From Nakamurella flava (GTDB taxonomy: Bacteria > Actinomycetota > Actinomycetes > Mycobacteriales > Nakamurellaceae), in the NCBI RefSeq assembly GCF_005298075.1, contig NZ_SZZH01000001.1, positions 558,001 to 622,000 on the forward strand: a DNA stretch of 64,000 nucleotides, read 5' to 3'. Shown here one piece after another: positions 58,257-64,000 of the stretch (its first letter is position 1; the number at the start of each line of letters is the position of its first letter). Made by a program: the position numbers and the translations under genes. The notes beneath the pieces are model-generated. The model saw nothing but the letters and a program-made list of their open reading frames with translations, was not told the origin of the DNA and searched no databases.

Positions 58257-60497
58257 GTGGCATTCCCCGCCGAACACCCCGTTCTCGCCGTCTCCGAGCA
58301 CCGCCCGGTCGGCGACATCCCGCGTACCGCCGGCCGCTTCGAGGTCGTCTCGGAGTACCAACCCTCCGGTGACCAGCCGCAGGCCATCAAGGAGCTCGAG
58401 AAGCGCCTCAACGACGGCGAGAAGGACGTGGTGCTGCTCGGTGCCACCGGCACGGGTAAGTCCGCGACCACCGCCTGGCTGGTGGAGAAGATGCAGCGCC
58501 CGACACTGGTCATGGCGCCGAACAAGACGTTGGCCGCGCAGCTGGCCAACGAACTGCGAGAGCTGTTCCCGCACAACGCGGTCGAGTACTTCGTCTCCTA
58601 CTACGACTACTACCAGCCCGAGGCCTACGTCCCGCAGACGGACACCTACATCGAGAAGGATTCGTCGATCAACTCGGACGTCGAGCGGCTCCGGCACTCG
58701 GCGACCATGTCGCTGCTCTCCCGGCGCGACGTCATCGTGGTCGCGTCGGTGTCCTGCATCTATGGTCTGGGCACCCCGCAGTCCTATCTCGACCGGTCCA
58801 TCCCGCTGGCGGTGGGGGACAACGTCGACCGGGACACCCTGCTGCGGGCGCTGGTCGACGTGCAGTACTCCCGCAACGACGTCTCCTTCACCCGTGGGTC
58901 GTTCCGGGTGCGGGGCGACACCGTCGAGGTCATCCCGGCTTACGAGGAACTGGCCATCCGCATCGAGTTCTTCGGCGACGAGATCGAGCAGCTCTACTAT
59001 CTGCACCCGCTGACCGGCGACGTCGTCCGTGAGGTCCAGGAGCTGCGCATCTTCCCGGCCACCCACTACGTCGCCGGACCGGACCGGATGGCCACGGCCA
59101 TCGCCGGCATCGAACGGGAGCTGGCCGAGCGACTGGAGGAGCTGGACCGCCAGGGCAAGCTGCTGGAGGCCCAACGGCTGCGGATGCGCACCACGTACGA
59201 CGTCGAGATGATGCGCCAGGTCGGATTCAGCAACGGCATCGAGAACTACTCGCGGCACATCGACGGCCGGGCTCCCGGCAGTGCGCCCGCCACGCTGATC
59301 GACTACTTCCCCGAGGATTTCCTGCTCGTCATCGACGAGTCGCACGTCACCGTGCCGCAGATCGGCGCGATGTACGAGGGTGACGCCTCTCGAAAGCGCG
59401 TGCTCGTCGACCACGGTTTCCGGCTGCCCTCCGCGCTGGACAATCGTCCGCTGACCTGGGAGGAGTTCGCCGACCGGATCGGGCAGACGGTCTACCTGTC
59501 GGCCACCCCGGGCAATTACGAGATGGGCCGCGCCCAGGGCGAGTTCGTGGAGCAGGTCATCCGCCCGACCGGTCTGGTCGACCCGGAAGTGGTCATCAAA
59601 CCGACCAAGGGCCAGATCGACGACCTGGTCGGCGAGATCCGCGCCCGCACCGAACGCGACGAGCGGGTGCTGGTCACCACGCTGACCAAGAAGATGTCGG
59701 AGGACCTCACCGACTACCTGCTCGAGCTGGGCATCCGGGTGCGGTACCTGCACTCCGAGGTGGACACCCTGCGCCGGGTCGAGCTGCTGCGTGAGCTGCG
59801 GATGGGCGAGTACGACGTCCTGGTCGGCATCAACCTGCTGCGCGAGGGTCTCGACCTGCCCGAGGTGTCGCTGGTGTCGATCCTGGACGCCGACAAGGAG
59901 GGCTTCCTGCGCTCCGAGACGTCGCTGATCCAGACCATCGGCCGGGCCGCCCGGAACGTCAACGGCCAGGTCCACATGTACGCCGACAAGATCACGCCCT
60001 CCATGGAACGGGCGATCGACGAGACGAACCGGCGCCGGGAGAAGCAGCGGGCCTACAACGAGGCACACGGCATCGACCCCCAGCCGCTGCGGAAGAAGAT
60101 CAACGACATCCTGGAGCGGGTGTACGCCGAGGCGGAGGACAGTGCCCTGGGTGACAGCCCGGTGCCCATCGGCGGGTCGGGTCGTAACGCCTCCCGGGGT
60201 CGTCGGGCCCAGGGCGAGAAGGGCGGTCGCGGGGCCGGCAAGGGCACCGCGGTGGCCCCGCCGGGACCGGTCAACACCGCCGGGATGGCCCGCAGTGAAC
60301 TGGCCGACCTCGTCCAGCAGCTCACCGACCAGATGATGTCGGCCGCCCGCGAGCTGCAGTTCGAGCTGGCCGGTCGCCTGCGGGACGAGATCCACGAGAT
60401 CAAGCGGGAGATCCGGGACATGGATGCCGCCGGTGTCGCTGACGCCGATGCGGCCCCGGCCGAGGGGAAGAGCCGCCGCCAGAAGGTCGCGAGGTAG
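58257..60497 (+). CDS. uvrB: Excinuclease ABC subunit UvrB
   Basis: A 746-residue nucleotide excision repair helicase-like protein. Walker A is [10 protein letters not shown]; the beta-hairpin that holds damaged DNA is [24 protein letters not shown]-like box [11 protein letters not shown]; motif [21 protein letters not shown]. The C-terminal UVR motif (about 700-735: [20 protein letters not shown]) docks UvrA/UvrC. A Gly/Arg-rich linker (about 640-690) is longer than in E. coli. The GTG start is likely leaderless. Confidence 0.97.
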   Translation: MAFPAEHPVLAVSEHRPVGDIPRTAGRFEVVSEYQPSGDQPQAIKELEKRLNDGEKDVVLLGATGTGKSATTAWLVEKMQRPTLVMAPNKTLAAQLANELRELFPHNAVEYFVSYYDYYQPEAYVPQTDTYIEKDSSINSDVERLRHSATMSLLSRRDVIVVASVSCIYGLGTPQSYLDRSIPLAVGDNVDRDTLLRALVDVQYSRNDVSFTRGSFRVRGDTVEVIPAYEELAIRIEFFGDEIEQLYYLHPLTGDVVREVQELRIFPATHYVAGPDRMATAIAGIERELAERLEELDRQGKLLEAQRLRMRTTYDVEMMRQVGFSNGIENYSRHIDGRAPGSAPATLIDYFPEDFLLVIDESHVTVPQIGAMYEGDASRKRVLVDHGFRLPSALDNRPLTWEEFADRIGQTVYLSATPGNYEMGRAQGEFVEQVIRPTGLVDPEVVIKPTKGQIDDLVGEIRARTERDERVLVTTLTKKMSEDLTDYLLELGIRVRYLHSEVDTLRRVELLRELRMGEYDVLVGINLLREGLDLPEVSLVSILDADKEGFLRSETSLIQTIGRAARNVNGQVHMYADKITPSMERAIDETNRRREKQRAYNEAHGIDPQPLRKKINDILERVYAEAEDSALGDSPVPIGGSGRNASRGRRAQGEKGGRGAGKGTAVAPPGPVNTAGMARSELADLVQQLTDQMMSAARELQFELAGRLRDEIHEIKREIRDMDAAGVADADAAPAEGKSRRQKVAR

Positions 60498-60542
60498 TCG
60501 GCGGTCCCTGGCCGGATCCCGCCCAGATCAAGGAGGACGCAG

Positions 60543-60974
60543 ATGGCCGTCGCCGTGCAGATCGTGCTCGATTGTGCCCACCCGAGTGCGCAGGCCGCCT
60601 TCTGGCAGATCGCCTTGGACTACCGACTCGACCCGCCGCCACCGGGATTCACCTCGTGGGACGACGCGAAGAAGGCGTGGGGTCTGCCGGAGGACTGGGA
60701 CCAGGTCAGCGCCATCAGCGACCCGGACGGGGTGGGGCCGCGGCTGTTCTTCCAGCAGGTTCCCGAGGGCAAGACGGTGAAGAACCGGCTGCACCTCGAC
60801 GTCTCGGTCGGGCGCGGGATCCAGGACCCGGAAGAACGCTGGGCCACGGTCGTCGCCCGTGTCGAACGGCTCACCGCGGCCGGCGCGGCCGTCGTCGAGG
60901 AACGCCGTCACGAGCACGGCGATCACTGGATGGTCATGACCGACCCGGAGGGCAACGAGTTCTGTGTGCAATGA
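60543..60974 (+). CDS. VOC superfamily protein (glyoxalase-like domain)
   Basis: A 143-residue protein with the glyoxalase-like pattern common in actinobacteria: VQIVLDCAHPSAQAAFWQIA at the start, FFQQVPEGKTVKNRLHLDVS in the middle and WMVMTDPEGNEFCVQ at the end, giving His/Glu metal ligand candidates. AAGGAGG lies before ATG 60543. The substrate is unknown. Confidence 0.85.
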   Translation: MAVAVQIVLDCAHPSAQAAFWQIALDYRLDPPPPGFTSWDDAKKAWGLPEDWDQVSAISDPDGVGPRLFFQQVPEGKTVKNRLHLDVSVGRGIQDPEERWATVVARVERLTAAGAAVVEERRHEHGDHWMVMTDPEGNEFCVQ

Positions 60975-61114
60975 CGCCGCCGCGTCGCCGGCAGGGCGAT
61001 CCGCGCACGACCCGTCGACCAGCGGAGCCGGATGGCGAACTGGTCGGCAACTGCATCGGCGCTCTCCCGCGCGTCTGAACCGGGCACAGCTGCGCGGATG
61101 ATGAGGATGGCCGG

Positions 61115-61579
61115 GTGGACTACACCGACTACGACACCCGGTTCGCCGCGTACACGGTGATCGCCCGGGCCGGTGACGACGGCCCCGAGTTGCTGCTCGC
61201 CCTGTGGAACGAGGGCGTTCCCGCGCAATGGACCCTGCCCGGCGGCGGGGTCGACTTCGACGAGTCCGCCGAGCAGGGGGCCGTCCGGGAGGCCCGCGAG
61301 GAGACCGGTTTCGACGTCGAACTCGGCGCACTGCTCGGCGTCGACTCGTTCGTACTGCCGGCCGCCCGCCGCCACCGGACGACCGACCGGTCGCTCAAAG
61401 CGGTCCGGGTCGTCTACACCGCCCGGATCACCGGGGGAGTGCTGACCCGGGAGCTCGACGGCACCACCGACGAGGCTCGCTGGTGGCCGCTGTCCACGGT
61501 CCAGGACCTGCCCCGGGTCGGCCTCGTCGACACCGCGCTGGCCTGGTGGCGGCGGGCTGGGGCGCCGGTCAGCTCGTGA
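61115..61579 (+). CDS. NUDIX hydrolase
   Basis: A 154-residue NUDIX enzyme. The NUDIX box [20 protein letters not shown] (followed by TGF) fits GX5EX7REUXEEXGU. WTLPGGG precedes it and [11 protein letters not shown] follows. It would hydrolyse a nucleoside diphosphate linked to another moiety, or another small diphosphate. Start is GTG 61115 with GAGGATGG upstream. Its end overlaps the convergent ABC permease gene by 11 bases. Confidence 0.88.
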   Translation: MDYTDYDTRFAAYTVIARAGDDGPELLLALWNEGVPAQWTLPGGGVDFDESAEQGAVREAREETGFDVELGALLGVDSFVLPAARRHRTTDRSLKAVRVVYTARITGGVLTRELDGTTDEARWWPLSTVQDLPRVGLVDTALAWWRRAGAPVSS

Positions 61580-62540
61580 CGTCCTTCCGGCGGAACCGCA
61601 CCACCGCCAGGGCTACGAAGATCGCGCAGTAGACCAGGCTGAGGAACCCGCCGCGGATCATGTCGTCCCACCGGATCGGGTCGACCAGCGCCCCGGTCCA
61701 CGCGAAGGAGTAGCGGGTCGGCAACCAGTTCCGCAGATCGGCCAGAGCGTCGATCTGGTTGAGGATCTGCGACAGGATCGAGATCAGCACGGCCCCGCCG
61801 ACCGCCCCGAGCGGGGCGTCCGTCGACACCGACAGCAGCAGGGCCAGGCCGGCCACCCAGGACAGCTGCACCGCCACGTAGGCGACGATCAACCCGATCC
61901 GCACGAGACCCTCGCCGGCGGTGAAGGACACCCCGACCGGCGTCTCCACCGGGTTCCAGCCGTAGACGATCGCCCCGATCAGCAATCCGGTGACCGGCAG
62001 GAGTACCAGCGAGACGATCGACAGCAGGCCGGCCACGATGACCTTCTGGCGGAGCAGCCGGACGCGGGGCACCGGCATGGCCAGCAGGTACCGCAGCGAC
62101 GACCACGACGCCTCGCTGGCGATGGTGTCACCGAAGAACAGCGAGATCACCACGATCAACAGGAAGCTGGCCGAGAAGAACAGGCACACCATGGCGAAGT
62201 TGATGGCGCCCGAGGTGGCCAGGTCGACCAGGTTGACCGCGCCGCGACTCGGCCCGTCGTCGCCGACGGCGAACGCCACCACCAGGATGAACGGCAGTAG
62301 CACCATGAACCCGAGGCAGATCTGGGTCCGCCGCCGCCGCAGCTGCCGGGCCAGTTCGACGCGGATCGGCAGCGTCCGGTCGACTCGGAAACCCGCCGGG
62401 GTGCCGTCGTCGTCGACCGGCACCGAGCCGGTCATCGTGCTCATCGCGGCCACCGCCGCATCCGCCGAATGATCGCGGCGGTGCGTGGCCCCGGAGCCAC
62501 CGGCCGGCGGCGCGGAACGGTCATCGGAAGTGGGGCTCAT
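61569..62540 (-). CDS. ABC-2 type exporter permease
   Basis: A 323-residue membrane protein with six helices. A polar N-terminal tail (about 70 residues) precedes [20 protein letters not shown] and then helices near 75-95, 115-140, 165-190, 200-220, 235-260 and 295-315. [29 protein letters not shown] is typical of NatB/ABC-2 permeases (in part [18 protein letters not shown]). Its start overlaps the stop of the ATPase gene by 4 bases, so the two form an exporter. Confidence 0.88.
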   Translation of the reverse strand: MSPTSDDRSAPPAGGSGATHRRDHSADAAVAAMSTMTGSVPVDDDGTPAGFRVDRTLPIRVELARQLRRRRTQICLGFMVLLPFILVVAFAVGDDGPSRGAVNLVDLATSGAINFAMVCLFFSASFLLIVVISLFFGDTIASEASWSSLRYLLAMPVPRVRLLRQKVIVAGLLSIVSLVLLPVTGLLIGAIVYGWNPVETPVGVSFTAGEGLVRIGLIVAYVAVQLSWVAGLALLLSVSTDAPLGAVGGAVLISILSQILNQIDALADLRNWLPTRYSFAWTGALVDPIRWDDMIRGGFLSLVYCAIFVALAVVRFRRKDVTS

Positions 62541-64000
62541 CGCCGGTCTCCGTCCTGGGGGCCGCCGGCCACCGGTCGTCCATCAGAAGCCGAACCGTCC
62601 GGGTTCGGCCGTCCCCGGCCGAACCGGCGCCGGTTCCCGCCCTGCGTGCCGGTTCCGCCGGCCGGATGGTCGGACGAGCTGCCCGCGGCCGCCGCTCCCC
62701 GTCCCGTCCCGCCGGGATCGCCCGAGGCGCCCACCAACGACAGGAAGACGTCCTCCAGGCGGTTGCGGGGCGCCGCGCCCTGGACGGGCACGCCCGCCTG
62801 CACCAGCGCGGTCACCGCGAGGGCCGGGTCCCGGGTACCCAGGTCGGCGGCGACACCGGTCTCGGTGATCTCCACGTCGTCGGCCAGCGGCGCCAGTACC
62901 TCCGCGGCCCGTTCGCGGGGATCACCCGAACCGGTCGCCGGACCGACGGTGAACAGCATCTCGCCGGACGAGGCGACCAGGTCGCCGACCGTGCCGGCGG
63001 CGATGGTCCGACCCAGGTGGACGACCACCACGTGCGTGCAGGTCTGCTCCACCTCCGACAGCAGATGACTGGACACCAGCACGGTGCGGCCGGTGGCCGC
63101 GTACCGGCGCAGCACCTCGCGCATGGCGTGGATCTGTGGCGGGTCGAGACCGTTCGTCGGTTCGTCCAGCAACAACAGTTCCGGCAGGCCCAGCATCGCC
63201 TGGGCGATGGCCAGGCGCTGGCGCATACCCTGCGAGTAGGTACGCACCCGCCGGTCCACCGCCTTGCCGAGCCCCGCGATGGCCAGTGCCGCGTCCAGAT
63301 GCGCATCCTCGGCGGGCCGGCCGGTGGCCTTCCAATACAGCTCCAGGTTGGCCCGGCCGGACAGGTGCGGCAGGAACCCGGACCCCTCCACGAACGACCC
63401 GATGCGGGACAGGATGGGTGCGCCCGGGGTGACCCGGTGACCGAACACCCGGATCTCGCCGGCGGTGGGGGTGATGAGCCCCATCACCATGCGCAACGTC
63501 GTCGTCTTCCCGGCCCCGTTCGGGCCGAGCAGACCCAGCACCTGCCCCTTCTCCACCCGGAAGCCGACGTCCTGGACGGCCGCCACACCCCCGGGGTAGG
63601 CCTTGCCCAGCCCGGTGATCGACAGCGGGACGTCGGCCAGCGCCGGGTCGACGTCCTTGGGGCGGCGGCGTACCCGGCCGCCGAACAGCAGGGCCAGCGC
63701 GAGCAGCGCCGCCACCACGATCAACCCGACGAGTTGGCCGACGGGGATCTCGGACGCCGACACCCGGTCGCCGGGCACTTCCGGAGCGGAGATCCCGGCG
63801 CCCGACACCCCGGTGGCCGGGTCGGCCAGGGCGATGCGGTACGCGGCCGGCCGGGTCGGGCCGGCGAACGACTGGTCCGTGGTCGACAGACTCACCTCGA
63901 TGGTCGAACCCGGTTCCACCTGCAGGGCCGCGGCCGGCAGGCTCACGGTGACCGTGACCGGTGAACCGTCGGCCGGTAGGTCGGTGAGCCGGATGGGGGA
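62537..64000 (-). CDS. ABC exporter ATPase fused to an outer beta domain and membrane anchor (5' end outside window)
   Basis: The frame stays open to the window edge, so the N-terminus is missing (about 487 residues seen). The visible start reads PADGSPVTVTVSLPAAAL and TIEVSLSTTDQSFAGPTRPA, like the C-terminal jelly-roll of X-Pro dipeptidyl-peptidase/CocE hydrolases. One membrane helix follows (VGQLVGLIVVAALLALALLF), then an ABC ATPase: Walker A LLGPNGAGKTTTLR, signature YSQGMRQRLAIAQAM, Walker B LLLLDEPTNGLDPP, H-loop VSSHLL. A Gly/Ser-rich tail ends the protein. The missing part may hold a serine hydrolase domain. Confidence 0.8.
   Translation of the reverse strand, partial: SPIRLTDLPADGSPVTVTVSLPAAALQVEPGSTIEVSLSTTDQSFAGPTRPAAYRIALADPATGVSGAGISAPEVPGDRVSASEIPVGQLVGLIVVAALLALALLFGGRVRRRPKDVDPALADVPLSITGLGKAYPGGVAAVQDVGFRVEKGQVLGLLGPNGAGKTTTLRMVMGLITPTAGEIRVFGHRVTPGAPILSRIGSFVEGSGFLPHLSGRANLELYWKATGRPAEDAHLDAALAIAGLGKAVDRRVRTYSQGMRQRLAIAQAMLGLPELLLLDEPTNGLDPPQIHAMREVLRRYAATGRTVLVSSHLLSEVEQTCTHVVVVHLGRTIAAGTVGDLVASSGEMLFTVGPATGSGDPRERAAEVLAPLADDVEITETGVAADLGTRDPALAVTALVQAGVPVQGAAPRNRLEDVFLSLVGASGDPGGTGRGAAAAGSSSDHPAGGTGTQGGNRRRFGRGRPNPDGSASDGRPVAGGPQDGDRR

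Noticed and set aside
56553-60395. Minus-strand open frame of nearly 1300 codons opposite coaE and uvrB
   Set aside because: Complement of well-defined genes, no recognisable domain, low-complexity composition. Produced by the scarcity of stops at high GC.
1-64000. Prophage, insertion sequence, integrase or transposon genes
   Set aside because: No transposase, integrase, phage structural gene or terminal inverted repeat flanking genes was found, and base composition is uniform.

Overview
The window is chromosomal DNA of a very GC-rich Gram-positive actinomycete. The evidence is strong G/C bias at third codon positions, frequent GTG starts, ATGA/GTGA overlaps, promoters of the TAnnnT type sitting 6-7 bases before a start codon (leaderless mRNAs), an ANTAR response regulator of the PdtaR type, and the actinobacterial order polA - rpsA - coaE - uvrB. 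A Nakamurella/Frankineae-like genus is my guess from gene content only. I see no rRNA, prophage, insertion sequence or CRISPR array.

Layout. 1-6 kb: cell-surface glycan genes (GT2 glycosyltransferase, flippase-like membrane protein, GT-C type membrane protein), the last in an operon with a NarL-type two-component system. 6-12 kb: sugar MFS porter, M18 aminopeptidase, DUF1802 protein, PrpE-type acyl-CoA synthetase, EthD-domain protein. 12.3-15.0 kb: a compact three-gene operon with overlapping stops and starts. It encodes a 120-residue Gly/Ala/Asp repeat peptide, a JmjC/cupin-type Fe(II)/2-oxoglutarate oxygenase and a sucrase/ferredoxin-like (thioredoxin-fold [2Fe-2S]) protein. It looks like a substrate peptide with dedicated modifying enzymes and is the best candidate for an undescribed system. 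15-16.4 kb: VOC protein, an unusual short tRNA with anticodon CAA, and pdtaR. 16.9-22.3 kb: livKHMGF branched-chain amino acid ABC importer.

23-40 kb: a large purine (urate/allantoin) catabolic regulon. It contains 5-hydroxyisourate hydrolase, urate oxidase, a urate/xanthine permease, malic enzyme, malate synthase, a CitE/HpcH-like protein, hydroxypyruvate isomerase, tartronate semialdehyde reductase, glyoxylate carboligase, glycerate kinase, allantoinase, a TauE/SafE permease, ureidoglycine aminohydrolase and an IclR regulator. Glyoxylate from purines can leave by two routes: the glycerate pathway (gcl-hyi-glxR-glxK) and malate synthase plus malic enzyme. Two promoters and the iclR leader carry the same TTCCG-N5-CGGAA-type palindrome, in tandem pairs 21 bp apart at the two promoters; this is probably the IclR operator. 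OHCU decarboxylase, allantoate amidohydrolase and a ureidoglycolate-cleaving enzyme are not in the window.

40-46.6 kb: a TetR/VOC divergent pair, then a LacI-controlled sugar island with an unusual PfkB kinase-phosphomannose isomerase fusion, a class I aldolase and a Gfo/Idh/MocA oxidoreductase. 46.6-61 kb: housekeeping genes (RluA pseudouridine synthase, secreted alpha-toroid protein, thioesterase, polA, a frameshifted DUF5684-like gene with a leaderless leader ORF, methyltransferase, rpsA, lipoprotein, coaE with an eroded second domain, uvrB). 60.5-64 kb: VOC protein, NUDIX hydrolase and an ABC exporter. The exporter ATPase is fused to a membrane anchor and an outer beta domain and runs off the window end.
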